The position numbers and the translations under genes are program-made. From contig OY811971.1 in the NCBI GenBank assembly GCA_963681505.1, positions 16,461,734-16,525,733 on the forward strand: a stretch of DNA of 64,000 bases. Reading direction: 5' to 3'. The notes below the pieces were generated by a model. The model had not been told where the DNA came from, did no database searches, and worked only from the letters and a program-made list of their open reading frames with translations. Each line of letters begins with the position of its first letter. The first letter of the stretch is position 1. The DNA comes from Eunapius fragilis. Lineage: Eukaryota > Porifera > Demospongiae > Spongillida > Spongillidae. Below are positions 43,330-55,280 of the stretch, piece by piece.

Positions 43330-43859
43330 TCCTACCAAACTATCCATTTAAATCACAAGACAATGACTTCATATGTCCAGATTGCTACAGGCACATGTAA
43401 TTTGTGCATGTTTATGTATGTGTGATTTCCAGGACCTGTATAATTAGAGTGTCAAGTGAGTTTTCACTTTAATACTACAATGATCACAAATCTCCAATGA
43501 CTCTCAAATCAGTCATGCACATTGAGTAATGTTCCATGCTCTAATATCATCGGTGAATTTAACAAAACCTAAATGACGTTAAGGGGGGGTGGGGGGGGGG
43601 GGTTAATATGTTAACGTCACAATGACACTAATTTTTCCAAAAGTTGTTTCAAGCCCCCTTACAGATTACCGGCTGAATAATTTATTACGGCACCACTTCA
43701 TTTTGCTGAAATGTAAATTATGTGCGTTACTCGTAGCTCGATCACCTTAGTTCAGCGGGATGAAGCTTCCTTGTAATTTATTTTGTGGTATACATCCGTC
43801 ACCGCTAGACCGCCGTCAGAACATTTACGATTGTGTCGAATGAAGCTTACGTTTGTCAC

Positions 43860-43990
43860 CAACCTTATTACATGGGCATATGCAAGGAGGGGGGTCAATG
43901 GGTTCGAACGACCCCCCCTCCCCAAAACGAGGTCACCATCACACTTAAAGTTTTACTATTTTTTGATTATATACTCCACTCGTATTTTAC
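43860..43990 (+). repeat. Dispersed repeat, GGTTCGAACGACCCCCCC type
   Basis: Shares the order CATGGGC.TA.GCAAGG, G-rich run, TGGGTTCGAACGACCCCCCC, CGAGGTCACC with 61900-62010. Confidence 0.75.
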
Positions 43991-44307
43991 TACACACATA
44001 TCTTAGCTTGTAATGTTTCAATAAAATAAATTTACAACATACGCGTACGCGCGTACGCATTCTAGCATTGATGGGATTGGCAACTCAGTCAAATGATGAA
44101 CACAGACTGAGTATAAAACCACAGAAACCACGCCACAACCAAAGTAGAATATCATACAATTGTTTCGTGCAACTCACGAATCATAACAAAGTTGTTTTTA
44201 AATGCACAGGGACAGGCTAACGTTAAGCAAAACGGCAACTAACTTTATTGTACTGCATACTCAATCCGGTCACTGTCCAATGAAAATCCCCTAACAGTAA
44301 TCCACAG

Positions 44308-44992
44308 CAGTTTTGCCACGATATGTCGCGATTAACAATATATCGCGATTAAAAAGTTATATCGCGATTAACAATTTATCGCGATTAATGATGCTGTCAA
44401 TCGCGATTAAAGTATGTGGACGTTAACGGAAAATATAGGGCATTGTTTGTTTCTTAATAGAACTAGTTCGAATCATATCACAAGTAAATTTACAGTATAT
44501 TCACTCTGTTGTCATCTTGAGCGTATATGGCTATATGCTACAGAAATTTAGAGTTTTTCTTTAGAAAAATGCATTTATTGAGCCGATTTGGCAAAAGTCT
44601 CCATCTTTTATTCTGTAGTATATTTTTTGCCGTAGAAAATACTCTTTCTGATGGAGTTGTAGATGCTGGAATCGCCAAATACTTTCTTGCGAGCTTGAAA
44701 AGATGCTTCATGACATTTCCACCACGTCAAAGGATCATCTTTGCGAAAGTTTATTTCCACCTCCTTCAGGTATCTCTGCATCTCATCATCTATGTCGTCA
44801 TCAAGAGCATGAACCGCTTCTTGTACATAGGTTTAGCTTCTCTCTTTGACATCGCCATCGCTCTGATCACACTTACGTAAGGTTTATTAATGTTTATTCA
44901 AGATTATTAATGATTATTATATCGCCGATTAAATATCGCGATTAAATGCGATTAAAACGATTATGGGCAAGTACTTAATCGCGGCAACACTG
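44308..44992 (-). mobile_element. hAT element remnant, 685 bp
   Basis: Imperfect TIRs CAGTTTTGCCACGAT (left) and CAGTGTTGCCGCGATTAA (right, reversed), typical of hAT ends. Clusters of ATCGCGATTAA lie inside each end (44330-44415 and 44925-44985). The interior retains a hAT C-terminal dimerisation domain. No clean 8-bp duplication was readable. Internally deleted copy. Confidence 0.8.
44555..44880 (-). pseudogene. hAT transposase C-terminal dimerisation domain
   Basis: The minus strand reads EMQRYLKEVEINFRKDDPL then TWWKCHE. After a frameshift near 44695 it continues LARKYLAIPASTTPSERVFS and TAKNILQNKRWRLLPNRLN. DPLxWWKxHE and KYLAIPASxTPSERVFS are hallmark blocks of the hAT dimerisation domain. 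The catalytic core is absent. Confidence 0.88.
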
Positions 44993-45639
44993 AGATTCCA
45001 CAGTTTGACAACTGGCGTATACAGGGCCGGATTTAGACTGTCGTGGGCCCTGGGCAACTAGCTTTGCTGGGCCCCCAGTCCAAATTGCAAGGGGTCCCCT
45101 TGCGGTAGTCCAAATACGAGAGGATCCGGAGCGGGTTGATTCGCCAAATACGACCATTCCGAGTTGGCGAAGAAGCTTTGGCAGCTTTTGTAGTAACATA
45201 CATGTATTCCACTCATCAAGGGGTACTTTCTGCTTTTCGTTTTGATGCTCTGCTTCGCGCGCACTGTACGATTCTCTGCCGCGCCGGCTTGCATGTGTTA
45301 TTTCTGAATTTGCCAAAAACTATATACTAGGGATCCTATCTGCCTCTGGTACTGGGCCCTTATTTGCTTCCTTATCTGCCTCGCGCATTGTGACTTTAGC
45401 ATATGAAAATGTATACGCGTATATACGTACATTAGTAATGATTACGTAATACATAATTTTGCTTTACGTCATGAAAGGTCACCTTTTTAAAAAAAAGTCG
45501 ACCCTCCCTTACCCGAAGGCTGCGTACGCCCATGTATTACATATAAGTGGTAGGGTATTCTTCTATCTTCTTGGAAATGCCGTTATAACCTCTTTTGTAT
45601 GAAGTAAAAAAAGACCTAGCCTTTGTTCGAATATGCATG

Positions 45640-46225
45640 TATTCTAATTAATGCACCGCTGGTTGTTTATTTTTAAAATAAATGTTTACGAGTGGAGGCC
45701 TCTTGTATCTGTTTATTAGCTGCCTCTTCGTTTAAACAGAACTATCCTTGAAAGCACTGCCTGGTCATTTGTACACCATAACCGACCTCGTCTTTAGACG
45801 CTTACACGAGTAATGATCGCGCGTTTTTATAAAGACACTTAGGCTGGTAATCCGTTACGCAAACTACTATACAACGCATTTTGTAAATGTTACTCACATC
45901 TATCCAGTTCTTCGGGTCGTATTTGCGTACACGTCAAGTTTTCTTACTTCCTCAGAACCATAGATACTTTAGAGAGGGTAATTATAGCGAATTATTACCC
46001 ACACTCGGTGATCTGCTCTGGTATTCAAGGTGCAGTGGGCGGGGGGGGGGGGGGGGGGGGGCGGCTGTGAATAGAGCTACGAGCTATCCATCTAAAGAGG
46101 GGGTTCAAAACAACGGAAAAGGAACAACGAACAATAGATGAGATCATTGAGCCTTAAACTAGCTGTTAGCGGTCATATCACATCCCACCATCTATTACAG
46201 TACCGGCTCGGTCATAAAGAAATTT
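45640..46225 (-). repeat. Inverted copy of the 5862-6650 repeat
   Basis: Matches the reverse complement of 6000-6650; a poly-G tract (46041-46061) occupies the site that reads GCTCCCTGCCC in the other copy. It ends at TACCGGCTCGGTCA near 46215. Confidence 0.75.
46041..46061 (+). repeat. Poly-G tract (21 G)
   Basis: Inside the 45640-46225 repeat; absent from its partner copy at this position. Confidence 0.95.
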
Positions 46226-46269
46226 TGTAGCTCGATCATCACGGCTGTTACAATACAGACAAAAGGTCC

Positions 46270-49020
46270 ACGCCCACTATGAGAATTTTAAGTACCTAGC
46301 AACAGGGCTCATTACTTCCATAGCAACGACGAGAGGCTTGACAATGTGCACATGAAGATATCGTCCGAGTTTTCACTTAAAGCGCAACCTTACATATGCA
46401 GTAAGGACTTTGCCACCTGGCAGTGCTAATTTCTAGCAATGATACCTTGGCGAACACGTGCCACACTGCCAAAGACTCACGAGGTCTTAACTAGTGCGGT
46501 CAACGGTGCTTATGTTTTCTAAATATTAGTGTTATATTTTTCGACAGGAAACGCCTTGAACAAAGTAAAGGGTTTGATCTTGCGTTTCAAGTAGCTTTTA
46601 CGTTGCTAGGCGGCTTCGACTGTCCATTATAGTCGGTTGAACTATAGCGCCATTTTGGGTTCACTAATGACGCGCCCCCTGTGGATATGATGATGATAAT
46701 AGAAAGGTATGTATTCTTTTCTTAGGCGGTGGTACTGCAACTGATATCTGTGATGAAATGTTAAAGGTAATGGTCCTGCAAAATGTTTTTAAGCCTATTT
46801 TAAGTGTGCGTATTAACGAATTGAATTTAGCATGTATGGTTCAGCACCTTGCTCCCCCATTAGACCATAGTGGTATATAGATTCCCATTCCAACATGTGC
46901 ATGGTCCTCACTTGATGGCCTGACCTATTAGAAATGAAAGGAATAGCTTACAAGAATTACATTAATGCCGTCTGAATGCTCCCTCGTGCTATAGCTTGCT
47001 TTTGGTTTAATTCCAATTGTGTTTGAGTTGATTATTTGCCCAAAAGGGGGCAGACAACCATCCAGTCGGGTGCATAGGGGTGCTGACCCCTTGCCCCGAG
47101 CCTGACTGGAATCAAGAGGTGCTGCTGGTCCCCTTTACTCAGCTCACCCCATGACACTGGTTGAGGTAAGGTAGGGGTAGAAGCCCGAAGGGTGCCGCCT
47201 GCCATTGATGTATATGCAAGAACACAGCAATACATGTACAAAGTACAGCCACTGCACAGGTGGAGTCGTGATGAGTATGCAATGCAGCTAGCAATTAGCT
47301 GTAAACAGCCTTCCACGATCCTTTTTTTACATGTTTGACCTAGACCCATATCAGGTGTCAATATGTTTGGGATCAGAGTGTATTAGATTGGGTTGACTAA
47401 ATTGAGGTGAGGCTTTTCAGTCCCCAGACTTTAAGCTCGGGGTTTAATGGAAGTACTGGGATGTTCCCAGGCTTTAGGCTAGGGGGTGTATAGAGTATTA
47501 CTCATTCACCAAACATTAAACCAATTAGTTTAGTACCTAAAAAAACCACTTACATAGAATAGGTATGCACACACCACGTTTTTGTATGGTACTTGAGTCG
47601 TGTACTGTACTGCCATACAGGGAATGGCATTTGGAGAATTTCAGCAGAATTTATATGAATGAAGCTCTCCTTGGAAGCATCAAACACTCTTTGCACTACC
47701 TTGCTGACAAGTTGCCTCTTGGCTGGTTACATCAGTACAACATATTCGATACCACCCCATCATGCAGGAGTATCTAATTATTCTTGAAGATTCTTGCTGT
47801 TCAGTGTGGTGCTGTAGAATGACACAATGCAGCAGTCAAAAATGGAAGGCATGAGGAAGGAATTCGAAGGACTGAATTGTGAAAGAATTTTTTATTGCAC
47901 ATGCACTACTTTACAGGTACTGATTGCATGGTTGCACCAGTCATGTGGCTCTAACAAACATTTGTTAAAGTGTTTGGCTTCGTGATGCAACTCTTATATG
48001 TTTCATCATCACGCGGTACGCAGCACTTGAACGTGAATAACTTGCATGGGTGTTGGATTTCAGGACTGTCTTTTTGTGTGTCAATATGAATGGTTGACAG
48101 TAGCTCTTGATGAATTGCTGCTTTTTTAGATGGCCTGCAACCACGTAACCAGCACAAATCATCCAATGGACACTTGTGCTTAGGTTCCATTGTGGATGTA
48201 GATTGCTCGTGGTGTGTAAATTATTCACGGTTTTGTAAGAGATCTTAAGCAAATCGAGAAATTGGCGGTCAAAAGGATTACGCGGTATTCGGTCATTTGC
48301 TTAATTCAATGTCCATAGAAAATGTACGGACGCATTCAGAAAACTGCAGCTAACTGCAGGAAAAAAATTTATTGACTACTTGCTCTCGGATTTGCAATTT
48401 GGGGACTAGTTGACATAATTTGTGTAGTTTTTCGCAACTTATGTACCTGTATCCACACTTCCACATTAATTATGCAAGGTTTCCAATGTCCATTCATTTT
48501 TGTCTCATTTCCTTATTCAGTCATCAATAGTTTCCAAACCAAATGATATTTCCCTTACCTGCTAACGGATTACATGAGAATAATCAATGCACTTATTTAT
48601 CATTATTTTTTCAGAGCTTAGGGCCTTCAAATCGCTCTTCCTTTGAATGGTTAGTGAGATATACCCCACATTCAATGTGCCTACCACGATCATCACGTGC
48701 CACCCTATCGTCACCAGCCGTGCCCAGACCTTGCTGTTTTTGAAGTTGTATTAATGACCAACAGACTTACTAGCACAACCCCTTGTAAGAGTGGGCACTA
48801 ATTGGGATTATATGTTGCAAAGACGGAGGTGGCGATTGCACAGAGGAGTTTGCCACTCATAGAGTCGACACAGGATTGCCTGGGCATGACAACCAACCAG
48901 TCTTCTTACAGAAGCATCTTGCAAGTCTCAGAGTCCTAGGTTAGCATAAATGTGACACGTACATGATTACAGTAGCTACGTCCATAATAGGCTAAATGGT
49001 TGTGTATACCAGAGCGTTGG
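46270..49020. other. Intergenic, no gene recognised
   Basis: Several short open frames (for example 47565-47777 and 48543-48743) have no motif I can name. The two overlapping minus-strand frames at 47951-48252 are equally uninformative. Confidence 0.4.
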
Positions 49021-49627
49021 GAAGCCAGGAAGTTAGGCAGAGGGGGGGAGGGGGGGGGGGGGGAATCGATTAACACTTCTGAAAGCATTTATCCGGGGGG
49101 CCAAATACGGGGGGAGTGAGAGGGGGAGGGAAGTCCGTCAGGTCCCCCCCTCGCGTTTAGCGGGCCAAATACGAAAAGAGAGACACCTTCGGGCCTAATG
49201 CATTTTTATAAGTACCATAACTAGAAGAGGCGGAACTCAAGCATCGAACGGGGGAGGGGGGTGGCCTGATAAAGCTTACACATAGTGAGGTAACGTCATA
49301 GATCTCTTAACTATCTACATGTATGGTAACGTCTGGTACAAACGGTGGAAGCATCAAATGTACAATAGCAGTCATACACTGGCGGTACGCACCTTTCCCA
49401 TTGAAAATGAATGCCTTATATTAACTTTTAACTTTGCAACAGTTAGTCCGACTTTAAGTTGAGGTGCATAAGATTTGTGTCAACTATAACATTTGAAAAC
49501 TACCATGTTTTCTCTGCCCCATATGTGTATGTACGTACATGCATGGACATGTATATGTGACAGTTTCCACGAACACATATAATTATTATATTAAAATAAT
49601 ACAATGACTGTATAAAATGTTATAAAA

Positions 49628-50127
49628 ATTCTTTGCGTTTGAATCATTATAACTTCCAAATAATTAATGCTATCGACTTCCTATTTTCAACACTTCATAC
49701 CACACCATTTATCAATGGTAAAATACATTTTGGGGTCTTGCACTTGCTCTATACCAGTATTGCAACGTCCAGTACCCCACCGGGTTCAAACCTACCATAA
49801 CTTTTGGTATGAGTAATCAAATCGCTTCAAATTCGGTTTGCAAAAACAGAGGTCCCTACATGCACATTTTCCCATTTGATATAGCGGGACACAACTTGCC
49901 ATGATAGGTACAGGAACCTCTCTACCCACAAACCGAATTTTAAAAGTGATTTGATTAAAGGAGAACCGAAAGGTATTTGGCGGGTTTGAACCTAGTGGGG
50001 TATCACACATTGCAATACCCCAAAATGTATTTCTCTGTACAGAAATGGTGTATTATGAAGTGTTGAGAATAAGAAGTCATTAGCCTTAACCGTTTGGAAG
50101 TTATAGTTATTCAAACGCAAGGGAATT
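49628..50127. repeat. ~500-bp foldback element
   Basis: Arms of ~220 bp are diverged reverse complements. Landmarks are TGCGTTTGAAT, ATAACTTCCAAA, TTTTGGGGT.TTGCA and GGGTTCAAACC on the left and their complements on the right, with the centre near 49880. No coding function. Confidence 0.8.
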
Positions 50128-50159
50128 TTGAGAGGCAATTTTGTTGGAAACTGTCCCAT

Positions 50160-50400
50160 ATATATAAATATGTGTGCATACACGTATGTGTTTTTTGTAC
50201 ATGTATATTATGTATCAGTGTGTGTATGTGTACATGTATGTGTGCATGTTTTATGTATGTGTGTACATGTATGTATTTGTGTATGTTTTATGTACACATG
50301 TATGTGTTTATGTACACATGTGTATGTGTGTGTTTTATGTATGTCTGTACATGTATGCATTATGTGTGTGTTTTATGTATATGTGTGTGCATGTGTATAC
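50160..50400 (+). repeat. TATGTGTGTACATG low-complexity tract
   Basis: Imperfect GTATGTGT/ACATGTATG reiteration. Long open frames of Cys, Val, Tyr and Met here are artefacts of the repeat. Confidence 0.85.
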
Positions 50401-51898
50401 AATTGATCGTTTGAAGTAATAATAGCACCATAAACAAACATGTACAAAATAAAATTCTACGTTCCTGACCTTCATGTTTTCTCAGCCTTGTAGAGACTCA
50501 CTGATGAAGAACCATGTGTATAGCTATGTTGGTGATTCAGTGTCAGCGCTCTTGAACTATAGAAACACGAGGACCCACCAGTTCTCATTGTTGTTGAAAG
50601 CATCGTCACCTGCTGACAAGGCTCGGCTGCTCTGTGTCAGCACCTCATGCTGCATCCATGAGCAGAGATAATATATAGAGGGATTGGAAACGGGGCAATT
50701 CAACACTAATTAACGCGCGCAATCCTCGAATGAATCCTTACAAGCGGTTCGAATACATGTATAGCACCAGAATTTTTATACAACAGACACGTTTAGAAGG
50801 TTGTACAGATATAACCTCTAGAACAAGCACGGACAAGGTTAGGCCTTCTGTAACAGGTACATATACTTGAGCGCGAGGAATTGCCACGACCAAACTCCCC
50901 CTTCTTAATGTGCCGAAACCTCAATTTACTTCCACCCATCACCTTAGAAGAAATGTACAGAACGATTGAAACGTGATTTAACTTAAAAAACATGTGCTAG
51001 GCACACAACCAACATAGCTCTACCAAAATAATATATCAAAACCAGCCACCATCGTTACAAAAAGCAGTGGCTCCCCGCAAGAGTAAGGGTACCCAAAACA
51101 TCACAGCGAGGTTTCTGAAGATGCTATACGAAAACAACAAAGCGGTAGGCACATACTAGACTATGAGCATTAAATACACAAATAATGACGAGAACAGTTC
51201 TTTTAGATCGCCGGATTCTCCCCGCAAAGTAATAAAATGGCCATTTTTTTTTCTTTTTCGGTTAAAAAATGGCTCAAAATCGAATCTATAAGTATTCAAT
51301 GAATCTTTAATGGATCGACTATCGACTACTTTTTTTAAACTTGAGAAGGCATGTTTCTTTACCTTGTGACATTCAAGACTTCAATTCAAGCCTACAATTC
51401 CGCCCCCTTTTTTGGTCAATGTAGGTGTGATTCACGCGTGCAAGGATATGGCGCGCTAAAATTGCTAAAGTTTATGGCGTACGTGATTCGTTTCCAATCT
51501 CTCTATATTATCTCTGGCATGAGCATGCGCAAGTCACCATCCGGTTACATAACCGGTCGTCCGGTTGTGTATCCGGTTGTCTGGTTGCATAATCGGTCAA
51601 TTGCTGGGTATTCGTACGGAACATATACAAATATGTCAAGGCCCGATTTCAAACAGCTGGCCCGCTTAAAAGCGGGCCAGCCCATTTTAAAGAGGGCCAG
51701 CTGGAAAATTAAAGTAATACATGAAAGTACGAACCTTAGCATTCTAGTTTCGATTTGTGATAACTATCACGCTTTAGAGGTAAGCAGCGCGTTAAATCGG
51801 GCTGCGTGGGGCCCGATTCAAAACCGGCCAGCCCATGGTCCGCATGCGTCCATTAAGGCGTAAAATATTTATTACCTGCCCGTGGCGACCTATAGTAG

Positions 51899-51951
51899 TT
51901 GGGCGTAGCCCGACCTTCGAGTATTGGCGAAGGTCGGGCTACGCCCAACTA
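51899..51951. repeat. Perfect hairpin, 22-bp arms
   Basis: AGTTGGGCGTAGCCCGACCT and its complement separated by about 8 nt. Lies ~50 bp upstream of the integrase-type gene; could be a MITE or a transposon end. Confidence 0.85.
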
Positions 51952-51998
51952 GACCTGTAGAGTGTCTTTCCAGGTGTTGGTTGTTGCTGTGGTTTGAA

Positions 51999-54900
51999 AT
52001 GTCGAAGGATAATTTCGAGGGACCTTCCCTGACGATGATAAGAGATCTACCACACAGGAAGCTAGGTCAGAAAATTAAGGATTGTCTTCTAGGAAACGGG
52101 TCTTTTGATAAGAACTTCAGATGCATGATGACGTGAATTTTCACTGTTGAATTTGCCGAGTGTGGGTATGAGGGATGTATACTGGTGGTGCCAGCAAAAG
52201 ATGAAAAGGTACAGCTCAGCTAGCTAGTTGACTCTACAGGCATACGCTTTTCACTTTTAAAATATATCATAGATTGAGGATAATTCGCTTCTTGGGAAAT
52301 TCCGCATGGTAATTTATGTTGAAGGCTATTGGAACACCCTTATGGAAGTTCATGACAAACATTTGTTTCATGCTGGCTACAGGAATACCTTCCATAAGGC
52401 ATGCCACAGTAGTATTGTAACTGATTGAGGTATTAAGGCGTATTTCTGTATAACTTAATTCAAGTGCAAAGCATGTATTGTAGATTTCCTCAAAGCGTCT
52501 AGCTTTCTAGAGTTTGTGAAGGCCTGCACAACGTGTCGGCTGCGCAGACCACAACGAGTTTCAGCTCCATTAACCAATCCTTGCTTTGGGATTCATGAGT
52601 CCATTACACGTATTTATTGTCAGTTGCATATTGCATTGAGTTATGTACAGTTACATTTATAGATTGATCTCATTGACATGAGGCACCTGCCTGATGGTGA
52701 ATATATCATTGGATTTTGCACTGCATAGATCATTGCTCTACCCTATTAAAACATGCAAAATGTGTAGCAGAATGCCTAGACAAAATTGTATTCCCACATT
52801 TTGGCATTCCATGTATTCTGCAATCAGACAATGGAAGATAATTTATTAAAGCATGTCATTAAAGAGCTTATGGATCAATGGCATTCAATCATTCAGCTTG
52901 CAAGTGGACGACCTCACCACCCTCAATCACAGGGAGTGGTTGAAAGAGCTCATGCCACACTGGAGAGAAAACTGTCAGCAGAAATTAGCAATGGTAAAAC
53001 TAAAATATCTCCACCCTGGGCCAAACTACTTTCAAAAGTCACATGTTAATTTATTAGATAATTTGTATAATTAATCATACTGCAATGTTATTTTTAAATA
53101 GATTCTATGAACACGCAAGTTCATGACACTACTGGCAGATGAGTATGAGTTGGTGTTTGGTCAGATGCCCTGAAAAGTTGTATTTATGTCAAGCAAAAAA
53201 ATCTGCTATTATTTTGTAGGAGGACTTGGAGGCTGATGGTGTTGTCCTTGAGAGTTTTGATTGTCACAATAGTGCCATAAGTTCCAAATGTACAAACGAC
53301 AGTGAAGAATCTTGTCAGGAAGGTAATATTTATATTGGTCAGAATCCAGATGTGTCTAAATGTGATGATGATAATGATAGTGCTGGTGAGCTTGAGTGTC
53401 TTCAAAAGGATAATTCAAAAGGATGATAATGACCAGCATGATGAAACCAGTGGTGTTAATGATGGTTTTAGAAATCCTGATGGAGACATGCATGGATTGC
53501 GGTAATGATGGTGATGGGGAATTTCCTAATGTAAATGTGGATGCAGATGGGGAGCATGACAACAATGAAGCAGCAAGTGATGTACATGTAATTGATGCAG
53601 ATGGAGTTTTTCATAATGAAATTGAGGATGTGCACAGTCTGATACATACCAGTGGTTGTGAAAATGACGAGGGAATTGCTACAGATGTTGATGATTTGGT
53701 GATGAAAAAAGGTGGATACCAACTCTGATGATTTGGTGTTAAGTAGGCCTAAGCATTTAGCAATTACCAAAAAACACATTCAGGTATATTAAGTTATGGT
53801 TACGAATATTAATACCTGTACATCCCTTTCATCTCAGGTACGACAAGTAATAATATCTGACAGGGCACAAAAAATGGCTAACCGTTACAACAGTAAGATA
53901 TGTGTGAAGTCATTTGGTGTGGGGGATAAAGTATCAGTGAGGATACCACGAATTGGCCGTACATGTTCAGACTTACATAGGTTGCCATGTCGTATAGTTG
54001 AAGTATTAGGAGGTGTCCAGGGTGCCTATCGTTTACAGTAAGCTATTTTGAATTTTTATACAATGGAATGATTTTTTTATCACTTATGTTTTTAGGAGTG
54101 AAAATGGAATACTGTCAATATGTTATCCTGCCAGTCAGCTTGAGGATTATGTTAGTCCACTTTGTTGTGAATTTAATGGATGGAAAGAGATGAAGAAAAT
54201 ATCAATATGAGACGCAGCCAAACACCAGGCACCATGGTATTTAATTACAGAAAATGCTTGTAATTGCACCACTGGTTGTCGAACAAAACAATGCCGATGT
54301 TTGAAACAGAATCTTAGTTCTACCAGTCACTGTCATGGTTGGAAACAATGCTCTAATCAACAAGATACCAAGCTTTGTTGTGCAAATGAATCAAATTTGC
54401 AACAAAATCACTGTGATATCAAGAAAAAAATGAAATGGCAAGTAAAAGTACAGTTAGTATGTAAGTAAAAACATTAACTCAATAGAACTCAAATCATGTG
54501 TATTGATGGCATCTTCTAATACAGGTGCCCTGGCTCAAATCATTGAATCTCATGCAAAATGATCAGTTAACCTCGGAAGCAAACAGTGCTTGAATGACAA
54601 ACACATCCATGCTGCTCATAAGATATTGCATCAACAATTTGATAAACTTCATGGGCTTCAATCAACTCTCCTGGAACAGGTTGGTACCACCCCAGGATAT
54701 AACTAAATGTTGATTTATATGCTCTGATTTTTTTGACAGCAATCCAGAAATTATATGATCGTGAACGAGAGAACATTGGGTTACCATATGGTTTTCAAAT
54801 GGTAAAGTATATTTGATGGACTCTCTATTTGCTGAACATCTATCACAGAGCTATAAATGCAAATTTTTCGAAATGCTGACATAGGAAATGGAATATCAGT

Positions 54901-55280
54901 CACTGCCCTTCCTGTTCAGCAGCAACGTGGTTCAACAGTCTGTGGTGTGATGAGCAATGCATTTGCATGCCATGCAGCTGCGAGGAACAATGTAGCTGAA
55001 ATAACATTAGATCATGTTTGATATGGCAGCATCTCATTGCTTGCTGTGAAAAGGAATCATTTAGCCCTTTCCCAGCTGCATCAAACACCGATGAAATCAA
55101 GAGAAAAAGTAGAAGGAATTCCCCATCCTGCTGCATTGCCATTGCAATCTACCTGAGTGTTATGATAACAACATGATAGAGTGTGAAGTATATTGCAAAT
55201 GGTTCCTCTACAGAGTTGTACAGCTGAAAAAAGCACCTAAAACTATGTGGAAATGTTCCATTATCTAATGCACTCTTTGA
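51999..55280 (+). pseudogene. KRBA2/Ginger-like integrase gene with CXC, Ulp1 and PHD modules, decayed
   Basis: Pieces of one multi-exon plus-strand gene. Start MSKDNFEGPSL at 51999 with in-frame TGA at 52134. An H2C2 zinc region (VHDKHLFHAGYRNTF) is followed by an acceptor at ~52660 before IDLIDMRHLPDGEY (first Asp), LQSDNGR (second Asp) and GVVERAHATLERKL (Glu). Next come an acidic stretch (53220-53728), VRIPRIGRTCSDLHRLPCR with a clean splice (donor GTAAGC, acceptor TTTTAG) into SENGILSICYPAS, and in-frame TGA near 54208. Then a Cys-rich CXC block (CNCTTGCRTKQCRC), a C48/Ulp1-like part (LNDKHIHAAHKIL ... VQQQRGSTVCGVM, catalytic Cys retained) and a degenerate PHD (MIECEVYCKWF). The domain order matches transposon-derived KRBA2-like proteins. 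Stops and frameshifts make it a pseudogene. Confidence 0.75.

Larger units (their letters stand above)
37640..43400 (+). pseudogene. Large DDE-type transposase-like gene with C2H2 and PHD fingers, decayed
   Basis: Order on the plus strand: an N-terminal exon with ENFFTECEEQGTESGQYDV; the 24-bp minisatellite; a helical block (LTDDVRNKKAFMTCVKSSEQ); a helix-turn-helix-like block (VGVSLREIRKHLL ... SVARLMQPPRHGTRASL). Then FSCDDMNKIKVG (Asp at 39585), LIVDGGPDWSASSLLN (Asp at 40287) and YNPIEHLWS (Glu at 40419). These three are a plausible catalytic triad with 44 residues between the last two. After them come a C2H2 finger (CPHC...H...H, 41023-41091), an acidic repeat and a PHD finger (41797-41895 plus 43335-43400, ending DFICPDCYRHM). 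In-frame stops at 38525, 39504, 40845 and 41845 and a frameshift near 40230 show it is dead. Similar proteins recur in sponge and cnidarian genomes, to my recollection, without a formal family name. Confidence 0.7.
37234..43658 (+). mobile_element. 6.4 kb DNA transposon with GGGGGCTTG termini and TTA duplication
   Basis: Termini GGGGGCTTG...TTTGGAAAAATTAG.GTCATTGTGACGTTA occur as ~48-bp imperfect TIRs at 37234 and 43658. They are flanked by TTA (37231-37233 and 43659-43661). The element encodes a single decayed plus-strand gene (37640-43400) with a putative D-D-E core and C-terminal C2H2 and PHD-type fingers. The PHD exon is split by a later insertion (41896-43329). I cannot place it in a named superfamily. 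YNPIEHLWS resembles the Tc1/mariner third catalytic block, but the overall architecture and 3-bp duplication do not match that group. Confidence 0.75.

Noticed and set aside
44527-44880. Plus-strand 117-residue hydrophobic ORF
   Set aside because: It is the antisense shadow of the hAT dimerisation domain on the minus strand.
50094-50419. ~100-residue Cys/Val/Tyr/Met-rich frames
   Set aside because: Low-complexity TATGTGTGTACATG tract, not a gene.
51351-51863. 170-residue plus-strand ORF
   Set aside because: Contains short inverted and direct repeats (CTGGCCCGCTT hairpin, GGCCCGATT.CAAA) and no protein-like motif.
51999-54220. Stop-codon recoding (TGA read through), because in-frame TGA codons interrupt otherwise continuous coding
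   Set aside because: TAG and TAA interrupt similar genes in the window and frameshifts are also present, so pseudogene decay is the simpler explanation.
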